Below, piece by piece: positions 45,751-54,486 of a DNA stretch of 64,000 nucleotides. The notes below the pieces were generated by a model. That model was not told the origin of the DNA. It made no database searches and worked only from the letters and a program-made list of their open reading frames with translations. The DNA lies in assembly GCF_003594885.1 (NCBI RefSeq), contig NZ_QZEZ01000005.1:186001-250000 (forward strand), given 5' to 3'. Made by a program: the position numbers and the translations under genes. Origin of the DNA: Vallicoccus soli. Its GTDB lineage: Bacteria > Actinomycetota > Actinomycetes > Motilibacterales > Motilibacteraceae. How positions within the stretch are numbered: position 1 is the stretch's first letter; every line of letters starts with the position of its first letter.

Positions 45751-46499
45751 CGCGAGGCGGGCTGCGCCGGCGGTGCCATCCGCAGCGCGCTGCGCCGGCG
45801 CAGCGACAGGTGCAGGCTCAGCCCGACGTAGTAGACGAGGTAGGCGACCGACACGGCCAGCCACGCGGGGCTCGGGTCGGGGGACTGCAGCAGGACCACG
45901 GCGTAGGCCACGAGCCACACCGCGGTCAGCGCGAGCGTCAGCGGGCGGAGCGTGACGGTGCGCGAGGGGTAGACGTAGCCGATCGGCACGAAGACCAGCG
46001 CCGAGCAGACGAGCAGGATCGCGCCCACCACCGCCGGGGGCAGGTCGAGCACGACCACGTAGAAGGCGACGACGTTCCAGTAGCTCGGGAAGCCGAGGAA
46101 GAAGAAGTAGTGGTCGTCGCTCTTGGCGTCGATCCGGCAGAACTGGTACGTCGAGGCCAGCAGCGGCAGCATCGCCAGGGCCAGGCCGCCGCCGTTGTCG
46201 GGCAGGTAGCCCCCGGTCCACAGCAGCAGGACCGGCGCGAAGGCGTACGTCAGGTAGTCGACGATGTCGTCCAGCCGCGCACCGTCGAACTGGGGGATGC
46301 GCTCCTTCACCCGCATGCGGCGCGCGAGCATCCCGTCGGTGCCGTCGACGACGAGCGCCACCAGCCCGAGCCACAGGGCGCGCTCGACGTCGCCGTCGAT
46401 CGCCGCCAGGACGATGAGCAGCGCGAGGACCGCCCCGCTCGCGGTGTAGACGTGCACCGCGGCCGCCCCGGCGCGCTGCCAGGCGGTCGTCGTCTCCAC
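45747..46499 (-). CDS. Phosphatidylcholine synthase-like CDP-alcohol phosphotransferase
   Basis: 250 residues with about seven membrane helices. The CDP-alcohol phosphotransferase motif is present as DGTDGMLARRM followed by VKERIPQFDGARLDDIVDY, i.e. the spacing and VKxxxPxFDG insert typical of bacterial phosphatidylcholine synthase, which condenses CDP-diacylglycerol with choline. HYFFFLGFPSYWNVVAFY is another Pcs hallmark. GTG 46499 has GGGAGG a few bases upstream. Coupled to the DMT transporter downstream; 80 bases behind the FtsK-like gene. Confidence 0.88.
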   Translation of the reverse strand: METTTAWQRAGAAAVHVYTASGAVLALLIVLAAIDGDVERALWLGLVALVVDGTDGMLARRMRVKERIPQFDGARLDDIVDYLTYAFAPVLLLWTGGYLPDNGGGLALAMLPLLASTYQFCRIDAKSDDHYFFFLGFPSYWNVVAFYVVVLDLPPAVVGAILLVCSALVFVPIGYVYPSRTVTLRPLTLALTAVWLVAYAVVLLQSPDPSPAWLAVSVAYLVYYVGLSLHLSLRRRSALRMAPPAQPASR

Positions 46500-46579
46500 G
46501 GAGCCTCCCGTCGGGACCGGCAGGAGCCGGCCCCCTCGACCGAGCGTCGAGGGTACCGCCCCGGGCGCGGCCGCCGGGG

Positions 46580-49500
46580 TCACGCGACGGCCTGCGCGGC
46601 GCGCGGGGCGCGCTCGACGCGCTGGATGCGCTCGACGCCGTCCGTCGGCCGGGGCAGCGGGTCGGGCAGGGCCACCTGCACCGGCGCGGCCCGCCCGCGC
46701 CGCACGAGGACCCCGCGCCCGGGCCGGCCGTCGACGCCCCGGGGCACGCGCACGCCGAGCAGGTCGGCCTCCAGCCCGCCGCCGGGGCGCAGCAGCAGCC
46801 CGGTGCGGGACCGGCGCGCCTCGACGGCCAGCCCCCGGTACGCCCCCGCGAGCACCGCGGCGTCGCCCGCGAGCAGCAGGTGCCGGGCCGGGCCGGCGCC
46901 CGGGCGCAGCGCGGCGCAGAGCAGGTCGTCGGCGCCGGTGCCCAGCAGGTGCTCGACGTCGTCGACCACGACGGCCAGCGGCGAGGGGTCCTCGGCGAGC
47001 AGGCGGGCGAGCGCCGGCTCGTCCCCGGCCGCGACCACGCGGGCGCCCGCCCCGCCGAGCGCCGCCAGCGGCGAGCTCCGCGGCGCGACCACGGCGACCC
47101 GGCGCCCCGCGGCCAGCAGGTGCCCGGCCGCCGTCACCAGGGCGGTGGACCGCCCGCTGCCCGGGGGGCCGGCCACCACCGCGGGGCCGTCCTCGGCGAG
47201 GTCGACGCCGCGGGGGGACAGCTCGTCGCCGCCCGCGCCGACGAGCGCCCACCAGGCCCCGGTGCCGTCCGGCGCGCCGAGGGCGAGCGCGTCGCGCGCG
47301 CAGACCCGCGCGGGGAGCGGGTCGACCCGCAGCGGGCGCGGCGCCCCGGTCGCCCCGGTCGCCCCGGTCGCCCCGCCGAGCGCCGCCCGGCACGCCCGGA
47401 CCACGTCGTCCCCGGTGCCGGCGCGGGCGACCTGCGTGAGCACGGCGCCGGCGGCGAGCAGGCCGCGCCCCGGCGGCAGGGCCGCGGGCAGGGCGCGGGG
47501 GGAGACCCCGGCCAGGGCGACGTCGCCGGGGTCGGCGAAGCGCAGGAGGAGGCGGTGCGTCAGCAGCGGGGCCACCCGGCCGGTGAGGCAGGACCGGTCG
47601 CCGGTGACGACGGCGCGGAGCCCGGCGGCCGGGCCCTCGCGGAGCAGGCGCAGCAGGTCGTCGACCGCGCGGCCGTGCTCGATCGGCTCGAGCGCGGCGG
47701 TGAGCCCCTCCCAGGCGTCGACGAGCAGCAGCAGCCGCGGCAGCCCCGCGCCGCCGTCGGGCAGCGCGCGCCGTCGCGCCACCTCGTCGAGCAGCCGCGC
47801 GACGAGCCGGGCGGCCCGCTCCGGCTCGTCGGCGCGCACCACGGCGCCGCACCCGGGCAGGCCCGTCAGAGCGGCCAGCCCGTCCGCCGGGCCGCACGCC
47901 CCGTCGAGGACGTGCACGTGGACCCGCTGCGGCCCGAGCCGACCCGCCTGCGCCGCGACGGCGAGGAGCGCGCCGGTGCGCCCGCTGCGCGGCCCGCCCG
48001 CGACGAGCCAGTGCCGCCCGTCGTCCAGGTCGACCTGCTCGACGCGCCGGCTCTGCTGCTGGGGGACGTCGGAGAGCGCGAAGGGCAGCCCGCGCGAGCC
48101 CGGCTGCGGCAGCGCCGCCAGCGGCAGGTCGTCCGGCAGCGGCGGCAGCCAGGGGCCGGTGGCGGGGGCGATGCCGAGCGCCGCCGCCGCGCCCGCGCAG
48201 GCGGCGACGACCTGCTCCAGGTCGGTGGGGCCGTCGTCCTCGACGTCGCCCTGCCCGCGGGCGGCGGTCGCCGCGGGGGCGGCCCCCGGCCGGACCGGCG
48301 CGACCACGACGCCCTGCGGCCCGGGGGTCGGTGCGCGGCCGGACACCCGCGCGGCCTGCACGAGCAGGTGCTCGCCGGCGCCCGGTCGCACGACCGCGCG
48401 CCCCGGCCGGTCGCGGGGCAGCAGCGCCGCGTCGGGGACCTCGACGACGTCGCGCGACTCGCCGGCGTCGCTCGTGCGCAGCGCGATGCGCAGGGCGGTG
48501 TTGGCGAGGACGTCGGGGCTCACCGCACCCCCGGGGCGCTGCGTCGCGAGGACGAGGTGCACCCCGAGCGACCGACCGCGCTGCGCGACCCCGACGAGGC
48601 CGCCGAGGAAGTCCGGCAGCTCCTCGGCCAGCGTGGCGAACTCGTCGACGACGAGCAGCAGCCGGGGCAGCGGCGGCGCCCCGGGCGCCCGGCGGTACGC
48701 CGCCAGGTCCGCCGCGCCGTGCTCGTGGAGCAGGCGCTCGCGGCGCAGGACCTCGGCGCCGAGCGAGGCGAGCGCCCGCTCGGTCCCGGCGCCGTCCAGG
48801 TCCGTGAGCACCGCGGCGGTGTGCGGCAGCGCGGCGCAGGAGGCGAAGGCGCTGCCGCCCTTGTAGTCGACGAGCACCAGGCTCAGCTCGTCCGGGCGGT
48901 TGCCCACGGCGAGCGAGGCCACCAGCGCCTGCAGCAGCTCGGACTTGCCCGAGCCCGTCGTGCCGGCGACGAGCGCGTGCGGGCCGTCAGCCACGAGGTC
49001 GAGGACCCACGGGCCGTCGGCGGTGCGCCCGAGCACGGCCGCGGTCGAGCCGCCGCGGGCCGCCCAGCGCGCGGCGAGCCCCTCGGCGTCGGTCGCGGCG
49101 GGCGGGAGCAGGTCCAGCAGGCGCACGGCGCCGGGCAGCGCGGCGGCCCCCGACGGCGGCGCCGCGTCGCGCAGCGGGGCCAGCGCCCGTGCGAGCCGCT
49201 CGGCCCACGCCGGGTCGACGAGGTCCGCGGTGCCGGTGACGGCGGGGTGCCCGGCGACCTCGAGCCGCAGCGCGCCCGCGGCGCGCACGGCGCCGCCCGC
49301 GGCGTACGGGGCCCGTCCGCCGGCGCCGCCGGTCCCTGCGGCTCCGGTCGCCCCGGCCCCCGTCCGCCCGGCCCCCGTGCCCTCGGGCCCCGTCGCCCCG
49401 GGCGATGCCTCCTCCAGCACCGCGACGGCCCCGCACTCGCCCGGGAGGGCCGCGCGCTCCTCCTCGACGCAGACCGCGTGCACCCCGCGCGCCGGCCCGT

Positions 49501-51049
49501 CCGCGAGCAGGCGCGCGACGCCCGGCAGGCGGCGCAGGCGGGCCGCGCCGTCGAGCACGACGACCACCGCCGGTCCTGCCGGTCCCAGCCGGGCGCCCGT
49601 ACCCCCGCCGGCGGCCGCCGCCCGGGCGTCGAGCAGCTCGAGCAGCGCGCGCAGCCGCTCCTCGACGTCGGGCCCGCCCGCCGGCCCCCGGCCACCGGCG
49701 TGCGGCAGCCAACGGGTCCAGGACCAGGCGTCCACCCGGTCGGGGGTGGTGAGCACCTCCACCCGCACGTCGTGCGGCGGGTGCGCGGTCGCCACCTGGC
49801 CGACCACGTGCCGGGCCAGCGCGTCGACCGCGGGGCGGGGCCCGCACAGGCCCAGGGCGCCGACGTCCGCGAGCCGCGCGGTGAGCGGTACGGCGCGGGC
49901 GACGGGCGGCGCGGGCGGCTCGCCCTCGACGTCGACGCGGGCGGGCAGGTCGCCCGTGCCGAGCCGCACGAGCAGCGCGTCCGGGTCGCCGGGGCGGCGT
50001 ACCCACAGCCCCGTGGACGGGCCCGTCGCCGCGAGCAGCAGCCGGGCGGCGTCGGGCGCCTCGGCGCGCCGGCGCGCCGCGTCGTCGGCCACCGCAGCGT
50101 CGAGGCGGTCCAGCGCCGCGTCGCGGGCGCCCGCGTGGGCCGCCAGCGCCGCGCGGTGCTCGCGCCGCGCCGCCCGGCGCTCGCCGAGCCACCCCCCGAG
50201 CAGCAGCACCGGGGACAGCAGGAGCAGCAGGGCGTGCAGCGGGGACAGCACGAGCGCCAGCACGCCCCCGAGCACGAGGGGCGCCACCACGGCCAGGACC
50301 GGTGGCGGCGCGGTCCGGCGCGGCTGCGGCGGGACCGGCAGGACGACCCGCGCGCGGCCCGGCTGCGCGGCCAGGCGCGGGGGCCGGTTCACCTCGACGC
50401 CGCCGGCGCCGTCGGGCCGTACGACCGCCGGCGCCGGCCCGTCGACGACCAGCTCCAGCGAGCCGGCCCCGACCTGCAGGGACGCCCCGGGCGGCCAGGG
50501 CGCCCAGCCGTCGACCTCGCGCCCGTCGATGCGCGTCCCGTTCGTGGAGCCCGCGTCGGCGACCTCGACCCCGGCCGGGCCGACGCGCACGCGCGCGTGC
50601 ACCCGGGAGGCGTCGGGGTCGTCGAGGCGCAGCGCGCACCGCGCGGAGCGGCCCAGCAGGTGCGTGCCGGGCGGCAGCGGCAGGACCCGGCCGCTCGAGG
50701 GACCTGCGACGACGAGCGCGCGCAGCACCGCCGGCGGTGCGTCCCGGGGCGCCGGCCCGAGGACCACCACCGCGCCGTGCACCAGCGGTGGCGCCCCGAG
50801 CAGGTCGTCGCCGCGCAGCGGACGCCCCGCGACGTGGGCCTCGGCCCCTGCCCCTGCCCCTGCACCTGCGCCCGCACCTCCCTGCGCACCCGCCGCGGCC
50901 GCCGCGAGCGGCCCGGCCAGGGCCGACCACCGGGTGCCCGCGGGCGCCTCGACCGCGACGTCGACGGGGTCCGGGGGCGTCCCGCCCGCCGGGCCCGTCC
51001 CGCCGTGGCGGCCCGGCCGCGGTCCCAGCACCGTCAGCAGCACGCGCAC
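46580..51049 (-). CDS. FHA-FtsK/SpoIIIE multi-ATPase (EssC/EccC-like), orphan
   Basis: 1489 residues. An N-terminal ubiquitin-like/FHA region (GTHLLGRSARCALRLDDPDASRVHARV, GSTNGTRIDG, ~110-200) is followed by two membrane helices (~245-290) and three FtsK/SpoIIIE-type ATPase domains. Domain 1 has an intact P-loop GTTGSGKS (Lys702) and LLLVVDEFATL. Domains 2 and 3 have GGPRSGRT (Arg1024) and GPPGSGRS (Arg1300) in place of Lys. This is the layout of type VII secretion ATPases (EssC/EccC), but no WXG100, EccB, EccD or MycP genes are nearby. First gene of a minus-strand unit with the phosphatidylcholine synthase-like gene. Confidence 0.92.
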   Translation of the reverse strand: MRVLLTVLGPRPGRHGGTGPAGGTPPDPVDVAVEAPAGTRWSALAGPLAAAAAGAQGGAGAGAGAGAGAEAHVAGRPLRGDDLLGAPPLVHGAVVVLGPAPRDAPPAVLRALVVAGPSSGRVLPLPPGTHLLGRSARCALRLDDPDASRVHARVRVGPAGVEVADAGSTNGTRIDGREVDGWAPWPPGASLQVGAGSLELVVDGPAPAVVRPDGAGGVEVNRPPRLAAQPGRARVVLPVPPQPRRTAPPPVLAVVAPLVLGGVLALVLSPLHALLLLLSPVLLLGGWLGERRAARREHRAALAAHAGARDAALDRLDAAVADDAARRRAEAPDAARLLLAATGPSTGLWVRRPGDPDALLVRLGTGDLPARVDVEGEPPAPPVARAVPLTARLADVGALGLCGPRPAVDALARHVVGQVATAHPPHDVRVEVLTTPDRVDAWSWTRWLPHAGGRGPAGGPDVEERLRALLELLDARAAAAGGGTGARLGPAGPAVVVVLDGAARLRRLPGVARLLADGPARGVHAVCVEEERAALPGECGAVAVLEEASPGATGPEGTGAGRTGAGATGAAGTGGAGGRAPYAAGGAVRAAGALRLEVAGHPAVTGTADLVDPAWAERLARALAPLRDAAPPSGAAALPGAVRLLDLLPPAATDAEGLAARWAARGGSTAAVLGRTADGPWVLDLVADGPHALVAGTTGSGKSELLQALVASLAVGNRPDELSLVLVDYKGGSAFASCAALPHTAAVLTDLDGAGTERALASLGAEVLRRERLLHEHGAADLAAYRRAPGAPPLPRLLLVVDEFATLAEELPDFLGGLVGVAQRGRSLGVHLVLATQRPGGAVSPDVLANTALRIALRTSDAGESRDVVEVPDAALLPRDRPGRAVVRPGAGEHLLVQAARVSGRAPTPGPQGVVVAPVRPGAAPAATAARGQGDVEDDGPTDLEQVVAACAGAAAALGIAPATGPWLPPLPDDLPLAALPQPGSRGLPFALSDVPQQQSRRVEQVDLDDGRHWLVAGGPRSGRTGALLAVAAQAGRLGPQRVHVHVLDGACGPADGLAALTGLPGCGAVVRADEPERAARLVARLLDEVARRRALPDGGAGLPRLLLLVDAWEGLTAALEPIEHGRAVDDLLRLLREGPAAGLRAVVTGDRSCLTGRVAPLLTHRLLLRFADPGDVALAGVSPRALPAALPPGRGLLAAGAVLTQVARAGTGDDVVRACRAALGGATGATGATGAPRPLRVDPLPARVCARDALALGAPDGTGAWWALVGAGGDELSPRGVDLAEDGPAVVAGPPGSGRSTALVTAAGHLLAAGRRVAVVAPRSSPLAALGGAGARVVAAGDEPALARLLAEDPSPLAVVVDDVEHLLGTGADDLLCAALRPGAGPARHLLLAGDAAVLAGAYRGLAVEARRSRTGLLLRPGGGLEADLLGVRVPRGVDGRPGRGVLVRRGRAAPVQVALPDPLPRPTDGVERIQRVERAPRAAQAVA

Positions 51050-51364
51050 GCAGGGCTCCTCCCGGCGTCGGCCCCTCCGGCGCCGGGGCCCATCGTGGGG
51101 CGCGCAGCGCGGCCGCGCGGTCCGTCGTCCACAGGCGTGCGCGAGGTGGACGGGCCGGCGGGAGGGCGGACCCCGACACCCGTACGGGCGCTCGGGAAAC
51201 CCCTGGGAGCGGCTCCTGCACCAAGAGTTGACCCGGCTTGACCGGCCCTTGACCCGCGCGTGCTCGAGGCATGGCCGGACGTCGTCGAAGGTACGGGAGT
51301 CGCTGCCCGGCCGGGCGGCACGCCCGGGCGGACGCCGAGTCCTGCCGCCGTCCCGGGGCTACGA
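51050..51364. promoter_or_regulatory. Divergent promoter region between FtsK-like and NlpC/P60 genes
   Basis: About 315 bases without a gene. They contain the palindrome GGAGC-G-GCTCC (51206-51216) and three copies of TTGACC at 51228, 51238 and 51249 in near-helical phase. The last can act as a -35 box for the riboswitch transcript; no good -10 (TAnnnT) is visible 16-18 bases beyond it. Confidence 0.5.
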
Positions 51365-51509
51365 CACCCCGCGCGGCAGGAGCGGGGGACCCGAGCAGTG
51401 CGGGGCGCGCGAGCGCCCCTCGGGGTGAAGCCGCCGACCGGCGGCCGGGCGTCCTCGGTGCCCGAACCCGACAGGTCCTCCTCCGCAGGCGACACCGGAG
51501 GAGAAACCC
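51365..51509 (+). promoter_or_regulatory. c-di-AMP (ydaO-yuaA) riboswitch with SD-sequestering hairpin
   Basis: The leader contains, in order, the ydaO signature stretches AGCGGGGGACCCGAGC (51380-51395), TCGGGGTGAAGCCGC (51420-51434) and GTGCCCGAACCCGACAGG (51459-51476), matching the c-di-AMP riboswitch class that in actinobacteria precedes cell-wall hydrolase genes. After the aptamer, CTCCTCCG (51478-51485) pairs exactly with CGGAGGAG (51496-51503), which is the ribosome-binding site of the NlpC/P60 gene. This suggests ligand-dependent control of translation start. The class call rests on motif memory, not on a covariance model. Confidence 0.8.
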
Positions 51510-51992
51510 ATGACCGCCGTCGTCCCTGCACGTCCGCGCGCGGCCGCCCTGCGCCTCGTCGTCCTCGCCGTCCTCACGGCCGCGCTCTGCGGCATGCTCG
51601 GCACCGTCGCCCCGGAGCGCGCGAGCGCCGCCGCCCCCGCCACGGCCTTCGGCAACCGCGTCGTCGCCGTGACCGCGACCCGCGCGGGCATGCCCTACGT
51701 GTACGGCGCGGCGGGCCCGACCCGCTTCGACTGCTCCGGCCTCACCCAGTGGGTGTACGCCAAGCTCGGCAAGCGCATCCCCCGCACCTCGCGCGACCAG
51801 TTCGCGGCGACCAAGCCCGTCGGCTGGAGCACGGTGCGCCCCGGCGACCTCGTCTTCTTCCGCAACTCCGGCGGCATCTACCACGTCGCCGTGTGGGCCG
51901 GCGGCGGCTACGTCTGGCACGCCCCGCGCACCGGTGACGTCGTGCGCAAGGTCAAGCTCTGGACCCGCGGCGTCTACCTGCGCCGCGTCTGA
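51510..51992 (+). CDS. Secreted NlpC/P60 family peptidoglycan endopeptidase
   Basis: 160 residues: signal peptide with cleavage after ASA (residue ~40), then a compact NlpC/P60 domain with catalytic Cys75 (FDCSGLTQWVY), His125 (YHVAVWAG) and a third polar residue His137 (VWHAP). It cleaves D-Glu-mDAP-type bonds of peptidoglycan stems during wall turnover. No LysM or SH3 targeting domain. The ATG is preceded by GGAGGAG inside a hairpin, and the long leader is a c-di-AMP riboswitch, linking wall remodelling to osmotic/c-di-AMP status. Confidence 0.94.
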   Translation: MTAVVPARPRAAALRLVVLAVLTAALCGMLGTVAPERASAAAPATAFGNRVVAVTATRAGMPYVYGAAGPTRFDCSGLTQWVYAKLGKRIPRTSRDQFAATKPVGWSTVRPGDLVFFRNSGGIYHVAVWAGGGYVWHAPRTGDVVRKVKLWTRGVYLRRV

Positions 51993-52064
51993 GCCCGCTC
52001 GTCCCTGAGCCCGCTCGTCCCTGAGCCCGCTCGTCCCTGAGCCCGCTCGTCCCCGAGCCCGCTC
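51991..52064. repeat. 16-bp tandem repeat after NlpC/P60 gene
   Basis: GAGCCCGCTCGTCCCT repeated four and a half times; the first copy begins inside the TGA stop of the NlpC/P60 gene. Each unit contains GAGC...GCTC and can fold on itself. Confidence 0.9.
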
Positions 52065-52092
52065 CACCCCGGCCCGCCCCCCGGGCCGCTCC

Positions 52093-52134
52093 GGCGCCGC
52101 CCGGTCCGACACCCCCGTCGGGCCGGGCGGCGCC
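52093..52134 (+). terminator. Terminator downstream of NlpC/P60 gene
   Basis: GGCGCCGCCCGG (52093-52104) pairs with CCGGGCGGCGCC (52123-52134); inside it CCGAC pairs with GTCGG with one wobble pair between, leaving a six-base loop. Very stable. Confidence 0.75.
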
Positions 52135-52190
52135 GTCGCGCGCGCCGCGGGCCGTCGCGGCGGCGCCGTGTCGTCCGCCGCGGGCCGGGG

Positions 52191-52196
52191 TAGGCC
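52191..52196 (+). promoter_or_regulatory. Possible -10 of the 93-aa protein gene
   Basis: TAGGCC six bases before ATG 52203; last base deviates from TAnnnT. Confidence 0.35.
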
Positions 52197-52202
52197 GCGA
52201 CC

Positions 52203-52484
52203 ATGACCCCCACCAGCCCCGAGGGCACCGCGCCCGCCGACCCGCGCACGCAGCCCGACGGCCCGACGGCCGCCGGCGAGCACGACCGCGCGCGCGACGC
52301 GCAGCGCACCGCGACGCGGGCGAGCCTGCTGCCGGAGGAGGGCACCGTCGGCAGCGACGACCCGCAGGAGCAGGCCGAGGTGGTGCTCGAGGACTCCGAG
52401 GCGCGCACCGAGGTGCCCGACGCGGCGCCGACGACGGTCCTGGAGCGCCGCGGGTCGGAGGAGACGGCCGACCCGCTCGTCTGA
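52203..52484 (+). CDS. Small disordered acidic protein, conserved in actinobacteria
   Basis: 93 residues, rich in Thr, Glu, Asp, Ala and Pro, with no hydrophobic core. The segment RASLLPEEGTVGSDDPQEQAEVVLEDSEARTE and the end LERRGSEETADPLV look like a recurring actinobacterial small protein of unknown function. Probably intrinsically disordered. No ribosome-binding site is evident; the ATG follows a possible leaderless promoter. Confidence 0.7.
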   Translation: MTPTSPEGTAPADPRTQPDGPTAAGEHDRARDAQRTATRASLLPEEGTVGSDDPQEQAEVVLEDSEARTEVPDAAPTTVLERRGSEETADPLV

Positions 52485-52512
52485 GGCCGGCCCGACCCCC
52501 GGGACCGGCGGC

Positions 52513-52545
52513 CACGCAGCGTCGAGGAGGCGTAGCCGCTGCGTG
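52513..52545 (+). terminator. Inverted repeat after the 93-aa protein gene
   Basis: CACGCAGCG (52513-52521) and CGCTGCGTG (52537-52545), nine perfect pairs with a 15-base loop, followed at once by TAGGGT (52557). It could be a terminator or an operator for the next gene. Confidence 0.5.
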
Positions 52546-52556
52546 CCCGGCTCGCG

Positions 52557-52562
52557 TAGGGT
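52557..52562 (+). promoter_or_regulatory. -10 element of the secreted hydrolase gene
   Basis: TAGGGT with a predicted RNA start near 52569, about 40 bases before ATG 52608. Confidence 0.5.
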
Positions 52563-52607
52563 CCCGCCCGTCGCCGGGGGTCGGCCCCGGCCCGCCCGGG
52601 GGATCCC

Positions 52608-54395
52608 ATGAGCCCAGCTGGTCCGTCCCTGCGCGCGCGCCGCACCCGGCGCCCGCTCCTCGCCGCCGCGGCGGCCGGCCTGGCGGCCGCGCTCGCCGCG
52701 CCGCTCGCCGCCGTCGTCCCCGCGGCCGCCGCCCCGACGCGGGCCCAGGCCCCGGCCCCCGCGCCGCGCACCGCCCCGGCCTCGGAGCAGGCCCTCGCGG
52801 CCGCGCAGGTCGCGGCCGCCGCGACGCCGGTCCTGCGCTGGCGCCCGTGCGGCGACGGGGTGCAGTGCGCGACCGCGCGGGTGCCGCTGGACTACGACCG
52901 GCCCCGCGGCCGGACGATCGCCCTCGCGCTCGCCAAGGTGCCGGCGACGCAGCCGGCGCGGCGCATCGGCACGCTGTTCCTCAACCCGGGCGGCCCGGGC
53001 GGCTCCGGCGTCGACTTCGTCCGCGGCGTCGCGACCTCGCTCTACAGCGACGAGGTCCGGGCCCGCTTCGACCTCGTCGGGTTCGACCCGCGCGGCATCG
53101 CCCGCAGCACCCCGGTCCGCTGCTTCGAGAGCCTCGACGACGCCTTCGCGGCGACCGCGCCGGTGCCGTTCCCGGTGACGCCCGCCGAGGAGCGCCAGTG
53201 GATCGCGGCCGACCGCCGCATCGCGGCGGCCTGCACCGAGCGCGCCGGGGCCGTCATCGACCACGTCACGACGGCGGACGTCGCCCGCGACATGGACCTG
53301 CTGCGCCGCGCCGTCGGCGACCGCCGCACGACCTTCGCCGGCTACTCGTACGGCTCCTTCGTCGGCTCGACGTACGCCGCCCTGTTCCCCTCCCGCGTCC
53401 GGGCCGTCGTCGTCGACGGCGTCATCGACCCGGTGCAGTGGACGACCGGCGTGGACGGGTCGGGGGAGCGGGTGCCGGTCGACGTGCGGCTGCGCAGCGA
53501 CCAGGGGGCGTACGAGACCCTGCGCCGCATGCTCGCCCTGTGCGACGCCGGCGGCGAGAGCTGCCTCTTCTCCGCCGGCGACCCGCAGCGGCGCTTCGAC
53601 CGGCTCGCGGCGCGGCTGCGCGCGGAGCCGGCGCAGCTGCCCGACGGGCAGGGCGGCACCGTGCCCTTCACCTACAACGAGCTCGTCTCGCTGACGCTCG
53701 GCGCCCTCTACGACCCGGCGGAGTGGCCGGCGCTCGCCGAGCTCTACCAGGTGCTCGACGAGCTGACCCGGGGGCGCGCGAGCTCGGCGGCCGGCGCCGG
53801 CAGCGCCCTCGCGGACCTGCGCGCGGCCCTCGGCGTCGAGCGCTCGTCCGCTCGCGCCGAGGAGTACGACAACGTCGTGGAGGGCGCGCCCTCGGTCATC
53901 TGCAGCGACAGCGACAACCCCGCCACGTACGCCGCCTGGCGCCGGGCGACCGCCGAGGCCGACCGCCGCTGGCCGTACTTCGGCCGCGCCTGGGGCTGGC
54001 TGTCGAGCGTGTGCCAGAGCTGGCCCGGCCAGGGCCCGGACCGGTACGCCGGCCCGTTCGACGTGCCGACCGCCGACCCCGTCCTCGTGGTGGGCACGCG
54101 GTACGACCCGGCGACGCGCTACCAGGACGCCGTGAGCACCGCCCGCCGCCTGCCGGGCAGCCGGCTGCTCACCCTCGACGGCCAGGGCCACACCTCGCTC
54201 TTCGCCAGCTCCTGCGTCGACGCGAAGGTGTCGGCGTACCTGCTGCGCGGCGCCCTGCCGGCCGCGGGCACGCGCTGCGCGCCCGACGCGGTCCCCTTCG
54301 CCGACGCCCCGCGGGCGCTCGCGGCGGCCGACCGGCCGGGCAAGGCCGAGCTGCTGCTCCCGCCGCTGCTCGCCCAGCAGCTCGCCGGGCGCTGA
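52608..54395 (+). CDS. Secreted alpha/beta hydrolase, tripeptidyl aminopeptidase-like
   Basis: 595 residues: twin-Arg-like basic start (RARRTRRP) and long Ala-rich signal region to ~45, then the alpha/beta-hydrolase fold of Streptomyces tripeptidyl aminopeptidases (SlpD/SlpE/TAP). [18 protein letters not shown] is the oxyanion loop, [19 protein letters not shown] holds the nucleophile Ser, and the C-terminal TAP-like domain has [14 protein letters not shown] and [11 protein letters not shown] (catalytic Asp and His). Likely an extracellular exopeptidase. ATG follows GGGGGA. A strong terminator lies downstream. Confidence 0.92.
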   Translation: MSPAGPSLRARRTRRPLLAAAAAGLAAALAAPLAAVVPAAAAPTRAQAPAPAPRTAPASEQALAAAQVAAAATPVLRWRPCGDGVQCATARVPLDYDRPRGRTIALALAKVPATQPARRIGTLFLNPGGPGGSGVDFVRGVATSLYSDEVRARFDLVGFDPRGIARSTPVRCFESLDDAFAATAPVPFPVTPAEERQWIAADRRIAAACTERAGAVIDHVTTADVARDMDLLRRAVGDRRTTFAGYSYGSFVGSTYAALFPSRVRAVVVDGVIDPVQWTTGVDGSGERVPVDVRLRSDQGAYETLRRMLALCDAGGESCLFSAGDPQRRFDRLAARLRAEPAQLPDGQGGTVPFTYNELVSLTLGALYDPAEWPALAELYQVLDELTRGRASSAAGAGSALADLRAALGVERSSARAEEYDNVVEGAPSVICSDSDNPATYAAWRRATAEADRRWPYFGRAWGWLSSVCQSWPGQGPDRYAGPFDVPTADPVLVVGTRYDPATRYQDAVSTARRLPGSRLLTLDGQGHTSLFASSCVDAKVSAYLLRGALPAAGTRCAPDAVPFADAPRALAAADRPGKAELLLPPLLAQQLAGR

Positions 54396-54433
54396 GCCCG
54401 CCCGCCGCGGCGGCGCCGCGGCGACGCCGGGCA

Positions 54434-54472
54434 CGGCACCGGCGCGCCCCCGGGCGGGGCGCGCCGGTGCCG
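54434..54472 (+). terminator. Terminator directly abutting the prfB promoter
   Basis: CGGCACCGGCGCGCCCC (54434-54450) and its exact complement (54456-54472), 17 pairs and a five-base loop. The right arm ends one base before the prfB -10 element. Confidence 0.75.
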
Positions 54473-54478
54473 TACCCT
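54473..54478 (+). promoter_or_regulatory. -10 element of prfB
   Basis: TACCCT eight bases before GTG 54487, so prfB mRNA is probably leaderless. The -35 region would fall inside the terminator hairpin. Confidence 0.6.
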
Positions 54479-54486
54479 CGACCGAC

